The notes beneath the pieces were generated by a model. It did not search any database. It was not told the origin of the DNA and worked only from the letters and a program-made list of their open reading frames with translations. The position numbers and the translations under genes are program-made. From assembly GCA_950295325.1 (NCBI GenBank), contig OX485808.1:28416527-28480526 (forward strand): a DNA stretch of 64,000 nt. Direction: 5' to 3'. This document shows, in pieces, positions 11,551 to 24,576 of this stretch (position 1 is the first letter of the stretch; every line of letters starts with the position of its first letter). The stretch is from Polytrichum commune. Lineage: Eukaryota; Streptophyta; Polytrichopsida; Polytrichales; Polytrichaceae.

Positions 11551-12084
11551 TTGCGCCAATTCCACGTCATGGAGCCTCTTGCATTGTATTTGGACGAAGA
11601 TGTACAATTGAAGGTCTTGGTCCCAAACTTGTTGGTGGGTGCCGCAAATGTGGATATGGGTGCAGAGAGGGCATTGGACACCCATCTCCGTTTCTTGCTT
11701 ATCCATAGTTTGAGGCTATGTTGCAAAGCATGGAAAACGATTGTGGATAAAAGTGTGGAGTACAATGCTCTTCGTTTGGCTCAGCATGAATACTTCATGG
11801 GTCCCAATGGTGTCCGGAGGGTGTGTTTGATACGCGAACATAACCTCATACATCAATTTCAAATGACCTCCTTTTGGTTCTCACACAGCCAACACGTCAC
11901 CTCATAAATTCCTAGGAGGATTCTTATGTCGGACTTGGGGGATTTGTCATTGCGTTCATTGGCTAAGCTAAGGGATGAATTGGAGAGCTACTGGTGTGCG
12001 GTGGAGATGTATGGCATGATCTTTGAATCATTTTATCCATATTGGACATGCCCGGCCGATAGGGTGTATATGGAAATAAAGTAG
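11551..12084 (+). CDS. Hypothetical protein, two ORF blocks, weak F-box-like segment
   Basis: The first block (11551-11907, 118 aa) contains LRFLLIHSLRLCCKAWKTIVD, followed by a region naming EYFMGPNG. The second block (11926-12084, 52 aa) reads MSDLGDLSLRSLAKLRDELE and ends in a TAG. A donor-like GGAGG|GTGTGT near 11819 and acceptor-like AGs near 11914-11917 suggest they are two exons of one protein, but I could not fix the joint in phase. The Leu/Cys-Lys-Ala-Trp pattern resembles the end of an F-box, as in substrate adaptors of SCF ligases. The match is short and could be chance. It may also be a gene carried by a transposon. Confidence 0.35.
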
Positions 12085-12643
12085 AGTAATCTGTATATAG
12101 CTACTTGAACTGAATACACATTTTTGTAAGTCTTAAGGTTGGCACCTAACTTCACCTGCATTTTGTCGGGCAATAAAATATTTTGTGTATGGTATTTTTA
12201 TTTCAATTGGTGACGTCAGCCCTTATTTAATATGAAACATTTGAAACCTAGCCTATAAGATGTTTGATAACAAATGCAATCTTCCACGCCTATAGGATCT
12301 GTTGCTTTCTCGAACAACTATGGGATATTATGTCCACGGGAATGGGGTGCCTTTCCAACAAATTAAATTCAAACTATATCTAATTCCACGGAAATAGGCA
12401 CTGCTTCTCCTAAAATTACCCAACAAAATCTAAATTTTCCGCTCTCCGCTCTCCGCTCTACGCTCACACTACTAAGTTTCCCCTTCATCCACCACCCTCC
12501 GAGAACAGCTACAACAACGCCGAACAACAACTGCTGCAAGAGCACACACACAACACCAACAACCCCCCCAGGATAGGCCGTGGCAGAACAACTCCAACGA
12601 ACTCCGGCGTGACACGGACTGCCAGACGACACCGACACAGACT

Positions 12644-14123
12644 TTGACAGGACAAGACCAGGAAGCCAACGACCCGCCCTCCAACAACACCAACACAACA
12701 ATCCGACAACCCCGACCGAGCCCACCTCCGGCACCAACGCGCACCTGCCACAATCACACCCACACGCACCAACATCAGCCCAAGCTCCACTCACGACAAC
12801 AGCAATCAACCACACCGCAAAACCAAGGTAAGTCCTATACCCTCCAAGCATCTCTCCACACATGCAACACTTCACCATGCTGGACCCCCTCCTAGCACCA
12901 CATTCTCCCTCCTCCTCCCCTCCTCACCTCCCCTCAGTTCCCACAAACTCAGTACCACATCACCTCTCCTCCTCCCCACCACATCTCCTCTCCACTCCCA
13001 CACATCCCGCACCACATCCTCCCCCCTCTTCCCCTCTGAACCCCCCCTCAATTCTCATGCAGACAACAACTCATCATCCCTCTCCCACTTCCCTCCCGAA
13101 CCTCCCCTCAACTCTCACATACTCGTTGCATTGTCCCTTACAGACATAAACACCGACCACCACAATCACCAATACTCAGCACTAAGAGGAAACAACAGAA
13201 GAACGCGAAGAGGCACCGGCCAGCAACAACGAGCCCGCATCCAACAACAATCATACAAGGCCCAACACCAACCATACCACTCCCAAGACAACATCACACC
13301 CCCCAGACACCAAGATCCTCGGCAACGGCACACACAACAGACACACAGCCAACCCGCAAAGCAACAGAGGTGACCCCGAGACCCGGAGACTGCCAGGGCA
13401 CCTCCAGCTCACCACCAACAGTCTTATCCCATCCCAACCACAAGCTCAACACTCAAGTCTAGCCACCCGGACAACATATATGGAGCAGCCCAACCGTCAA
13501 CTCCCCTCAAGGACCAATACGCCGAATTTCGACAACAAGTCCTAGCCCAGCCGCCGACCTCACACAAATCGCAGCCTTCACAACACATCACCTCCCCACA
13601 CGAATTTGGAACCGAGGAAGACCTTGACATGGATGCTCAACTCGAAAACGTGTCACCGGAGCGAGGAGGTAGCTCCCTCCAAGTGTCACTAGGAGGAGAC
13701 TCAATACAAGGGGCACAAACAACACCATGGAAGTCCGTGCAAATTGGCGAAAGCACACCACATACAATGTCATACCGTAACCCTCGGTTGCACGATGCCT
13801 CGGAAAGTCAAATCACCAAGAGAAGAAAAGCCGCGGACTACACCGCCACATCCACACCCACAATACCAAGTAAGTCCACACCATCCTCCACGCATACAAG
13901 ACCCAAAAGGATAACCACCCTTGGCATTGACATGGTAGGACAAATGTGGTTGGGATTCCACATGCAAGAGGCACTCTCCACACAAAGAAGAAAGAAAGAG
14001 TTAAAAGAGAAACGCACGGACGAGGAATTCAACGCCACCTGGACACCCGTCAACGAAGTCCAAGAATTCCGATCGCTCCGGCGTGCCTTCCCAAGGACAA
14101 AGCAATCCCTCTACCCCCACTAG
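12644..14123 (+). CDS. Hypothetical Gln/His/Thr/Pro-rich protein, spliced
   Basis: At least two exons join in phase. The first ends at 12827 before GTAAGTCC, and the second starts at 13144 after the acceptor TGTCCCTTACAG. The encoded protein is low-complexity (Gln, His, Thr, Pro, Asn). A further open block at 13629-14123 (164 aa) carries a basic RRK patch near its middle (ITKRRKAADY) and a charged helix (QRRKKELKEKRTDEEF). I do not recognise a domain. The last codons are CCC-CAC-TAG, and that CAC-TAG is the first 6 bp of the CACTA terminus at 14118. The reading frame therefore runs into the transposon, which may have truncated the gene. The start is uncertain. Confidence 0.45.
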
Positions 14124-14830
14124 AAGAAAACTTGTCCATTCCGACCATGGAATAAACGATTCCGTGTCCTCAAATACTCATTAAATGACTCAGTCACGCG
14201 CCACACTCAAGTCCGATGACGTGTACAAACGCTTAGTCATTGTTCAGTCATGGTAGTGACTCCTCGATGAAATGTGTTGAACGGAACCCCAAACATTTGT
14301 ACATTTGTGCGTTGTGCCTCACAGATTCATCCACTGCATGGGGATGCGCGACGGGAAATCCTATGTGGCAAATGAACAGAGATTTACCTGTTGGCCATGA
14401 CTGGGACATACTATGTCATCACTATAAAATAGTCCGTAACCAATACTAGGCCCACGTGTACATTGAGGGACGTGTCACACAACAATTGTTTAAGGGTGTA
14501 CGGCCATCATCGTGGTGATGACGAGGCCCCATAATGACTCAAATCAACACTGAAACGACTAAACATGTTGCAGACAATGACGTGGCCTGCCACTTCAGAC
14601 ACTGAGGTGGCATTTTCCGGACAATGAGGTGGCCTGCCACTTCAGACATTGTGGTGGCATTTTCCAGACAATGAGGTGGCCTGCCACTTCAGACACTGAG
14701 GTGGCAATCTCCAGACAATGACGTGGCATGCCACTTCAGACAATGAGGTGGCATTTTCCAAACAATGCCCACAGGTAAGCCACTTCAGACACTGAGGTGG
14801 CATTTTCCAGACAATGAGGTGGCATACTGT
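14118..14830 (+). repeat. Left CACTA terminus and subterminal repeats
   Basis: After the terminal CACTAGAAGAAAA come scattered AGTCATT/ATGACT motifs. From about 14571 to 14826 runs a tandem repeat of about 46 bp built from GACAATGAGGTGGC, CTGCCACTTCAGACACTG and GAGGTGGCATTTTCC. GTGGCCTGCCAC inside the unit is palindromic. Dense short repeats near the ends of CACTA elements are the binding sites of the TNPA-type protein. Confidence 0.75.
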
Positions 14831-15138
14831 TAACAATTAACACGTATCAATGTATTCATGTGACCAATTCGACGGCCATGCCACGTACACAATGTTTGCC
14901 ATTGACCAGTCGTATTGGACTCATAATCTAGTCATATTATAGTTGCCCATACTTGAGGATATTTCCCTCCAAAATTTGTGTTCACCATGTTTGCATCTAC
15001 ACTCATCTTTACCATGTGTCATGCTGCAAATGTCAGCATGTAAAATCCCAGGTACATTAACTGCAACCGTCCCCGCTGTCCAATACAACATTTTTTTTGG
15101 GCTCATCAAAAAATGTGGTCATATGTTCTCACACACTT

Positions 15139-18100
15139 CTAAAATCTTGCCACTGCCAATAAGTTCTCCGAATCTGAAAGTTCTATGGCTCCCACTAGGG
15201 AGACGGTACTCAGCGATGGATTCAAACGCTCTCCTGTGTCCACTCCATCTACTTGTGTGCCTGTAGTGATGAAGACATATGATGTGCATTGTTCATGTCT
15301 TCTTGCGCGTGCCTCCTTCGCCAACACAACTCTCCATCCCGGTTTCCCCACTTCCTCTGACCAAAAAACTTGTGTTGCTTGGCTAGGAAAAATAAACGGC
15401 TCCGCCATCTTTGGTACTTTGTGGCGGAAATTAACAACCATGAATCCGGCATCATTTCTTACATAAGTAGGATTACCCCGATTGTCGCACTGTTTTATCC
15501 ACTCGCACCTAAAAAGGATGATTGGGGTTCGAAGTGGGCCATAGTTCAATTTCAGGATATCCTTTAGTACTCCCACGTAGGGTAATGTGGTTGATGCCGA
15601 CTCCATCGAGGCAATCTGAAACACGGACGCCACACCGCTATCATAAGTTTGAAGTGTGGCGGATTGCCGGTCGTCCACCCGAAAGTGGTTTCCATAGGCC
15701 TTCATCCTTGAGTAACGCGTGGCTACTTGCGATGGTCTACTACACAACAACACTCGGTCCAAGTCATCTGCATTGTTGGGATCCACGGGTTCCCTATGTA
15801 CTGCATCTTTGATCCATTTCTCGAAAAGAGGAATGTCGGGGTTTGTCACCTTTTCGGCTTCCCATTGCTTGCACATGCCCACCCTCCAAAATCAATGCAT
15901 GCATTATAGGATCCAAAAGAAATTGTTGCATTGTTTCCATCTCATAGCCAGATTACGAAAAGAACGGATGTACTGGTGGCCCCTCGACAACTGTGCTATT
16001 TGACCGACACTGTGTATTCACATGCAGGAGTCCACAACGACTAGTGCCTCTTCAGTCATTTTCTACTACTTGTATGGAAAACACAGTTGTTGAATGGTTT
16101 GTCAGAACACATAACGACTCACTTGTGCCAAGGTTCCATGATGGACAAATTTGACAGTGCATATTGGTGGGCAAGATCTCTCAGCCCTGCTGTCATCATG
16201 TACTTCGTTCCGGCCCCTTCCAACACCTCCTCTGCATCTCCATACTCTTCATCTGCGTCCCAAACCCGGCGGTCAACAACCTCAAATCTTTGCAAATACT
16301 CCGTTATGAATCCCAAGCATTCGTCCCTCACATATCCCTCCGCCATGCACGCCTCCGGTCTTGCCATGTTCCTTACATATTCCTTTAATGTCTTCATGTA
16401 TCTTTCAATAGGATACATCCACCTTGAAGATACAGGTCCACACAAGTCCAATTCTCCAACGAGGTGATATACTAGATGGGTCATAATATCAAAAAATGAG
16501 GGAGGGAAATGAATCTCCAAAAGTGCCATGCTCCGTGCCACGTCCGCTTGTAAATCTTCAAGCTCCGAGGGATTCCACACGCTACCACATATTGTCCGAA
16601 ACACCTTGCAAATTCGCATGACCGCCATTCTTGGTCCACGCTGCAAAAGACCGCGTAGGGCTAAAGGCATGACTTGTTGCATAAGCACATGGTAGTCATG
16701 TGACTTCAATCCCCCAAAATTCTTCTTCCGTATGTACTGTGACATGTTTGAGACTAGCCCCGATGGGAACTTCAAGGACTCGATAGTGTTGGCAAAAGCG
16801 TCGAATTCTTCATTGGTCAGCACATACGGGGCAGCTGGTTTCAGCACTCTTCCAGACTTTTTGGGGTGTGGGGTAAGCCATAAATGTCTCCTAATGCCTC
16901 TGCGTTGCATGTCCCGCCTAACCTTCACCGTGTCCTTGAGGCCGGTCACGGTCTTCAGAATATTTTTCGCAAGATTTTGCTCACAGTGCATAACGTCCAG
17001 GGTGTATCGTATCAGGAGCTCCTGCATTGTCATAAACTTCAGAATATGTGATACAGACACTAGCACCAGAGCTAATGTATTGGTCCACAACATCTCTGTT
17101 TATGACTGTGATTTGTGTTGTAAATCTGTAAAAGTTCAGTCATGAAATGAGTACTTCACCACAACCAATTTGGAATTCCGGCGTCATAAAATGATACGTT
17201 TTGCTCATATTTCACATATACTTCATCTACAATGCACACTTCAAAAACAGCAGAATGTGTTCTAGAGACTCTAGCGTCAGCACTAGGATGTTGGCCCACA
17301 ACAACTCTATTTATGACTGACATTTGTGTTGTAAACCAGCAGAGTCTGTTATTACATGGGTAATTCAGGACATCCAGTCATTGATGCCGATGTCAGAAAA
17401 TGAGAAGCTTTCTTCTGCTGTCACATTCAGTTCATCGACATTCTGGACTTTACAGAGTGCAGATAGAGCCTGGGCACACAATACCTGGTAAAGCCTCATT
17501 CTACTGACCCGGACCATTCTTGAGTTATAGAGTACATCACCCTTTAATGCTATAAACATTTTATACATAAATGGTCTTCAACCATTACCTTCCAATATGG
17601 CAGGTTGTGTAGAATACTCTTCCTCTTGACACCATGTACTTTCGAAGGATCTCCCACAGCTCCATCTTTGTTGCCCTCATCTAGCCAAGTCTTGTACTCA
17701 ATGGCTCGTTCCACTTGCTCAAATGCATTGACTACATCCGGTTTGCCGCGGTTCTCTTCACGACCATTAAAGAGGTCCTTCATAGTGGCGGACCTCCACG
17801 GGTCGTCACGTGGTAGCCACCTCCTTGTGTCTGTGTACGTTTGCTTTCCAAGTTCAATTGAGTGTTCACCTCTGAATTGGGGGCCACAAACCGGACACGC
17901 AACATAGCCTTGATGGGCAACTCCTGCAACGGTTCCATATCTTGGAAAATCGTGCATCGTCCACAACAACACAGCTCGAAGTTTGAATGTCCGACTACCG
18001 TGATCTTTCAACACATCGTAGGCCATCACACCCTTCCATAGTTGCACCAACTCCTCCACTAGAGGCTCCAAGTACACATCAAACACGGAAGAGGTCACAG

Positions 18101-19368
18101 ATTGTTTTCCGGGAATCAGCAGAGCTAACATGATGAAACATTTCTTTGTGGTCAACCAAGGAGGAAGGTTGTAATTCAGCAACATTACCAGCCACGTGCT
18201 CCAACTACAGCGCGTCAGTTTGAAAGGGTTCACGCCATCCGCCGCCAATCCTAGGTGGATGTTCCGGTCGTCGTTGCCAAACGACTGATCTACGACTTCA
18301 TGTACATGCCTCCATGCCTTGGAGTCACACGGATGTCTAACCAATCCATCTGTGCTTTTATTCTTTGCATGCCACAACAATAGCTCCGATATGGCCGGGG
18401 TGCGAAACATACGTTTAAGCCTAGGGATCAAAGGGAAGTGCCTAAGGACTTTCCATGGTCTTGTTTTTTTGGCCTCGTCTTTGTATCGCGGTTTCTTGCA
18501 CTTTGGGCAACATGCGGCATCTTCATATTGTCCTCTAAACAAAACACAACCTGTTTGGCATGCATGAATTGTGTTGTAATTTAATCCTAGTTTTTGTATC
18601 AATGCTTTTGCGGCATGGTAGTTTTTCGGCAATTGATTCTCACTTGGAAGGAGGTGTTTGCGGAATAGTGTGAAGAGTTGGTCCGCAAATTTGTTGCTAA
18701 CGCCGTGTATCGTGCACAAGGTCATTATCAGGATTGTGGCTGCCAGTACTGACGACCTCGCTCCATAGTACAGCTCCTCCATGGCTTCCTCCAAGACGCG
18801 TGGGTCGTCATGGCGCTCTTCCTCAAAGACGCGTGGGTCGTCATGGTGCTCTTCCTCAAGGTTGCTAGTTTCGGTGTCTTCCATAGGTTCGTCATCAGTC
18901 CCTTCGTCGGACTCGTCCCCACCAACATTTGCTAGTTCGTCTGCAATTGTCAATGCTTCCATGACAATGTGTTCGATCAAGTTGTTCTTCCAATGGTGGT
19001 TGTGGGTTTGGGGGCTCATCGCATTGAGGAAATGCGTCCTCAACCATGCCTTGCATATCCAAGCCCTCATCGAATTGTCCATCACTCTCTCCGCAAGGTC
19101 TCCTAAACTCTTGTTCCCATTCGTCATCGGAGGCATCCCTTGCTCCAGGGCCCCTCCAAACTCTGAATGCAGGTTCTCTACCAAAGTGTATAAGGTGATC
19201 CTTCACTTTTGCCAGTGAGCACTGAACTCGGCCTTTGCACCTGCAACATGGGCAATGTAGTCGTTTCAGTTTGTACAGAGTGGCCCTTTCTTGCTCCCTC
19301 CTCCACAGACGATCGTCGCGATTTTGTTGACGTCTCCTGTCATGCAGTGGGAGGCTTCCTCCATCCAT
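15139..19368 (-). pseudogene. TNP2-like CACTA transposase (Transposase_21)
   Basis: The gene reads right to left. An N-terminal Cys-rich part (19368 to ~18970; CPCCRCKGRV, HLIHFG) resembles the transposase-associated domain. It joins the main 544-aa frame through a 1-nt frameshift near 18970. That frame has the TNP2 core: CCPKCKKPRYKD, GLAADGVNPFKL, LVEELVQLWKGV, TMHDFPRYG, GYVACPVCG. An intron from 17586 (AAG|GTAATGG) to about 17026 (ATGCAG|G) restores LPYWK-ELLIRYTLDVMHCEQN in phase. DUF4218-type sequence follows to 16119, and a DUF4216-type C-terminus lies at 15882-15139. The protein cuts and joins the CACTA ends. The frameshift suggests this copy is dead unless it is an assembly error. 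Confidence 0.92.
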
Positions 19369-21411
19369 GGAAGAAAAAAACCCTGTTCAAAATCAACTAG
19401 AAAACAACTATAAACCCACTGCAAGTTTGACTGCGGACATAGTTGTTTATTGGACCAAAAAATTTGCGGCGTCCGTGACTCCACTTCACCTGCTCTGCAC
19501 TGACCAGCGTATTGTGCACAACTGCAATTGCACACCCTAGATAGACACAAACCCTGGGACAGAATCCAGCTGGCATCCACAATTCCAGTCAGATTATCTA
19601 TGGGCTGATCTACACTGCCACATAATCTGCAGATTCAGTTCGCCACACTGTGATACTTGGTAAACTACCAGCATATAAGTGATCAGGACCAAAAATCATA
19701 CGCAGACTCGGCAGGGTGTGAAAGATCCCACATATATCAGTAATTTGCGGAGCCCCTCTACACAACCACTAGCTGAAAGGGATGTCAATTGACTCCCCAC
19801 AACCTGGGAAAAGTCAAAGCGGGTAATAGTGAGCTACTGTCTTCGTTCCGATTCCATTTAATTACTTTCTGTCACAGCTACCTACAGAAGGAAAGAATCC
19901 ACGATTTTCCCAAAATATGAGGCCCAGGACAAACTTGCGTAACCAACATTCATACCAACCTTGGGGATTTCATCAAGTTTTTGAGACTTTAAAGGTTTTT
20001 TTGGGCGATTGTATTCATGTAAATACATAAATACAATGGCATGTATAGGTTCGGCATGTGCTGCTTTCTTAGAATTGCGAGACTAGCGGTACATGACCTG
20101 TTTAAAAATCACCAATGCACATTATTTACGAATTCTTTTGCAAAGCCCCAAGTTTGTCTCATGATTTTGTTCGTCCAACTAGTCTCTATTTGGGATTTTT
20201 GGTTGTCGAAGGTCTTGATCGTCGTTTAATCATAACCCACGATGTACTTCTTGATTAATTAAATGAAGTGCTACTCTCTTGTTTTCAAAGTTGGCAATTT
20301 ATCCATACTTTGGTTATCATGGCAAAATACACCTTACTAACAAATGACCCCATGATTCACCCCCAAGCCACGATTGTCACATTATGTAGTTATGACTCAA
20401 AATGATTCAGAATTTATGACTCAGATTCAAGTTTTAGGTGACAGATGAGTTTCATGAGAAAGACCCGCAAATTATGGTATGAAATCCTAGTACAATAGTG
20501 ATGGTCAACAGATATGCACATGTTTAACCCATGCGCCCATCAAGGAAACAATATATAAATGATCTCCCCATAAATTTAGTCTTGCTTTTGTATTGTGTAA
20601 TGGTTCCGGGGTGGTAACTATTTCTAGAAAACAATTGTTTCTAAATCGCTTTTGATACTTTGAGTGAATTAATGATTTTGATTTATTCTTTCACAAAATG
20701 AGAAACCCGCTTCAGACAAAGCTGGCAAAGGAATCCATTGTTACCTTTATTTTATGTTTGGAAAGGGTTTTGCTTTTAAAAACTATCTTGAAATTTATAG
20801 ACTTTAATTTCCTTACATTGCATATTATTCATAGTAGCTCCCACTTGCTGCTTCTTTGATATGGTTTACTAGCAGCTCCAAACTGAGTTCTGAAAATGGT
20901 AACCATTTCCCCCTACTACAGATAGTTGCCAACCCCTCGGACAGTGTTCAAGATTGAAGCCCTCATATGAGTTTCATGTCCTTAATTTCTGAGTCATATA
21001 CCTGTCATATCCCTAGTTATAGACGTGGCAGGTTAGTCATTTACCAGTCACAAGTTAATCATTTACCAGTCAGCTGCAACACATGCGACTGTGGCCGACA
21101 AAACCCTAAGCCATCCCGGCGGGCTGGCGTGGCGTCTTCAACGCCGAATTGTAGCCGTTGCGTGGCTGACTCCACATATGGCGATGTACAGGCAAAGTTT
21201 GAATTGCGAAGCGTCCGCTCAGTGCATGAGACGGATGGCGCCAATAGCAGGTTGAAGGATTTGTTGTGAGGGCATTTCGTGCACCATTACCTCTCCACAC
21301 TTGGCGATGAACGTGGTAGATTGCAGGCTGGCACAGGCACATGTATGGACGTACATTGGAGTAGAGCATTTGCGTAAATCGTGTCTACTTGAAGTGTAGA
21401 CGGCCTCAAGC
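19369..21411. other. Upstream region of TNP2, no gene seen
   Basis: No convincing coding region lies on either strand. Composition is AT-rich from about 19.9 to 20.9 kb. This stretch separates the leftward TNP2 gene from the rightward spliced gene at 21412 and may hold promoters for both, but I cannot point to a specific element. Confidence 0.4.
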
Positions 21412-23819
21412 ATGTCGGGAGCGCAGCCACGTGGGAAACTCCAGCAAGGCGCGGAAATGTCGCCGACTACTGCTAATACCTGCACCGAGGAGGAGGCGGA
21501 TGATGACAGATGCTCCTATGAGGAGAAACGAGACAAAAGGGTGGCGAAACTGAAGGAACTCATGTTGCCCTTGGTGCAAGCAAGCAAATCAATGTAAGTC
21601 AGCCAGAAACTCACCTTCTAATCTCATGTTGGTCGGTGCAGCTTCGCCGTGCCTCGGCGTTCTTGGTGCGACCTCTTCCATTGGCCGCAAAAGTCGGCGA
21701 TGCAATGGGCGGAGAGCGTTCAGCCCTCTCATAGGTTTTAGGGAGTTCAGTCGTTCTTGAGTCATTTCGAGTGCACGTGGCCGTGGATTGTGGTTCCACG
21801 TGGAGGGCCATGATTCGATTGTGGTATCACCTCCCTCGTAAACTGTGCCTCTGGCGATCGCAGGTTTTTTTGTCATTCGGAGACGTCTGCGGGTTCGGCG
21901 AAGACCGAAGTGTTTCCTCCTCTTCGTGTTTTTTTTTTTTTTTTTTCTCGTCTTCATTGTGGGTTCGCTGACGCTAAGAGTAGCAGGTATACTTTGTGTT
22001 TCGGCGTCGTTGCATCTGCTACCTCTGTCAATCAACCCTAACGCGGCGCTCTGTGTTTTGGCAATGGAGTTTTGCTCTCAAGATCTCGCTCTTTCTGTCT
22101 CAAAGAGGCAGATTTGGTGGAGGACACAGTGGAGAGGTTAGGAGGAAGAGCATACTTAATTCGAATGGTTCGTTGTAAGCAGAAATCGAGGTCTTGCCAT
22201 GGAGGTTTTGCCTTTAAATCTTATGCTTCTGAATCAGTTCGCCACTGCCGAGGTTTAGGGTTTAGGAATGGGATCACCCGAGCACGGCTCCACACCACCC
22301 ATCGAGGTGAACCCCTTCTCTCTAGTTGGTCCCCTAACTCCCACATAAAGACATCCTTCTTATGCTTGCCATGTGTTGTCCTCATGTTTGATGTAGTTTT
22401 AGGGTCTGGGAGTGGGATGCTCTAAGATCAGATCTTTGGTGCAGGCGTGATAGCGTGAGAGCACACAAGCAGGCACATCAACCTGTGGCAGTGCGCCGCA
22501 GCCGAAGACAGGTGCTGAGGACTAGCAGGTTGGGAGTGTTTGAAGATTCGCGCGAAATGGAGGGCGAGGAAGAGTCCGCAACGACGAAGACCACCGGTGA
22601 ATACAGTCCAGGTGAGACTTGTTGTGTTTGTGTTGTAGATCTGGGATCCGTTTGGGGTTGTTGTTTGGGATGCTTAGGGTTATGATGTTGGTTGTCAGCA
22701 TTTAGGGATCACATTGTCCGGAGTGTATGTGCGGAGTTGTACGAGGGTTTTTGTTGTCGGTGGGAGTAGCTTGAAGGATCATTCGTGTTTGTTTCTGCGT
22801 GCACCTGATATTTTGTGAATGTAGGCTCAAAAGTATTTTGCTTGTCTTCATTCTGATGTAGATTGCTTGTCTTCATTCTGATTCATGGCTCCCTAATTGG
22901 TCTCCGTGTTGTTCAACATGCAATCGCAAAGTTTGGGCTTTCACAGTCCTTGTTAATCAGTTCTCTATCACTAATATTGAAGCGCCAGTTTAATACGAAG
23001 GTAGATTTTTTCAAGTGCTCAATTCATTGTAATTGTAGCTGACATGTTGAGGTAGCCTAAATTCTGTTCTTGAAATTAAGGGACTCACTCTATATCGCTT
23101 GCTGCCCTTAAACCTGTTGCTGCCTAAGAATTCAACCAATCTACAAAATTCTGTGTTGCATGTCAATCCACGTTGTTTGGAAGACTGATTCACCTTGAAG
23201 CTGTGAAATGGAGGGTAGTTGGTGTGTGAAATTTCTAAGTAACACCACAACAAGTCTTGGTGTGTGGGTGTTATTTGGTTCGATTTTCTGTTCTCCAACT
23301 TCTACCAATTCAATTTACACGATGAAACTTTTGTTGCATTAGCATATCTGCAGTGAAGCATTAACAACAGTCAGATTGAGATTCGAACTTACCCTGGTTT
23401 AGTTATAGTTATTGGAAATGCCCGTTTATTGATTCCTTAACATAATAAATAGGTCCTCGCAATTGTGTTCACTATTGAGTGTGGAGTGTGGACTAGTTAA
23501 TAAAATCTGAAGATCCAGTCCGATCTCTTCTAAACATGTGTCCTTATGGTGTTTTTTCTTTGATCCTCATCTAACCATGCACCAATCAAATACTGGTGTC
23601 CAATTATGAAAGTAACCGAATAACCCCTGCATGCCTTAGACTCGACTGAGGATGTTCAAATATCCAGTATAGAACAGAAGTCAGTACCATTTTCCATCTC
23701 TATTCATCGCAATGAGTCAGATTTCCTTATTTAAAAGACTGTTCAATACAGGTGCTGAGGATCATGAAATTTACAAATCAGGCCACTGGGGCGAGGAAGA
23801 TGACCTGGATCTACAATAA
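21412..23819 (+). CDS. Small spliced gene, 3 exons, 138 aa, function unknown
   Basis: Exons 21412-21593, 22445-22611 and 23752-23819 join in phase: AT|GTAAGT to GCAG|GCGTGA, and CCAG|GTGAGA to ATACAG|GTGCTG. They give 138 codons and a TAA. The product starts MSGAQPRGKLQQG and has a charged helix (YEEKRDKRVAKLKELM). A basic patch, VRRSRRQVLRTSRL, follows, then an acidic C-terminus ending EEDDLDLQ. The order helix, then RRSxRL-like patch, then E-I-Y segment loosely recalls the N-terminus of CDCA7/zf-4CXXC_R1 proteins, but the zinc finger is absent. It lies inside the CACTA boundaries, so it could be a captured host gene fragment. Intron 2 contains an old dispersed repeat shared with 50.35-50.69 kb. 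Confidence 0.55.
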
Positions 23820-24437
23820 GAGTCTAACTTTGCCATGTGTCTAGATTCACGATATGTGATTAGAGTTTGATATTGATCAATATAAATGAGAACAAGCTAC
23901 AAATAAAGGAGTCAAATAGAGAGCATTGTCGTGTCAATTACCATCAGTTAACAAAATGACAATTATCTCCCAAGATGCTAAGTTTGTCATCAGCTGCCAC
24001 TGAAGGTATTATTTTACATCGACTACACCGACAATCCCAATTAGGGCATGTTACTATTTGGAGTTACGCATTGCAATAATGTCTTACTCAGGAGTTCAAT
24101 TTTTACTAACAAAATTTCAATAGGTTGTTCAGGCATTATAAAACATAACTGGCTTTGCTTGGTTCAATATTACATTCAGAATAAATGGTTAAAGCAGTGC
24201 GTCACTCCGAATAGTAATGTGCGCTAATTGGGATTATCATTGTAGAAGCTTAGTAGAATGAGCAAAAAACCCAAAGAAATCTTTATTCAGTTGCATGTTG
24301 GAAATTATTGGACATAAGTTAACACAGACCTAGAATGGCGCCAGGGAAACACTAGACCTGAATCTCAACTTTCCTCAACTTGGAAGAGAGTTTGGACTAG
24401 GGTTGTAATTACTTTGAAGCTCAGTAAGTGCAGTGCA

Positions 24438-24474
24438 GTAAGTTGATAGGGATTTTTTCGTGTGTTGTTTTTTA
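24438..24474 (+). repeat. 37-39 bp direct repeat flanking 16.1 kb (left copy)
   Basis: GTAAGTTGATAGGGATTTTT and the following TCGTGTGTTGTTTTTTAT recur at 40563-40601 with two substitutions and two single-base insertions. The sequence bounds the region holding a solo LTR and the LINE. It could be a long target-site duplication or the remnant of a short LTR; see findings. Confidence 0.7.
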
Positions 24475-24487
24475 TCCACTCATTTAG

Positions 24488-24576
24488 GTGGAGCATTATG
24501 CTCTGGCCCAACTTCACAACATTCGACGAAGATATGATGAGCTTCTAAAGAAAGATGTCTTAGGTTTATTAACAAG
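24488..24576 (+). CDS. Isolated exon-like segment
   Basis: After the acceptor CTCATTTAG an open stretch reads VEHYALAQLHNIRRRYDELL, followed by a few more residues and AACAAG|GTTAGTATG, a fair donor. It is 89 nt. It may be a further exon of the gene at 21412, reached by alternative splicing, or a leftover of a longer captured gene; no exon downstream is identified because an insertion-rich region starts at 25094. The predicted helix is charged. No family match. Confidence 0.35.

Noticed and set aside
12369-12878. Minus-strand Cys/Val/Gly-rich ORFs of up to 169 aa
   Set aside because: They are shadows of the plus-strand spliced Gln/His/Thr-rich exon, with no domain and atypical composition.
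14571-14826. CRISPR-like array (regular repeats with short spacers)
   Set aside because: The units are degenerate and contiguous with no unique spacers, and lie in a eukaryotic transposon terminus.
16119-19218. Plus-strand ORFs of 70-145 aa opposite TNP2
   Set aside because: They are antisense shadows; the minus strand encodes the recognisable transposase.
21589-22035. Minus-strand 148-aa ORF with a poly-Lys run
   Set aside because: It is read from a poly-T tract inside intron 1 of the plus-strand gene and has no recognisable domain.
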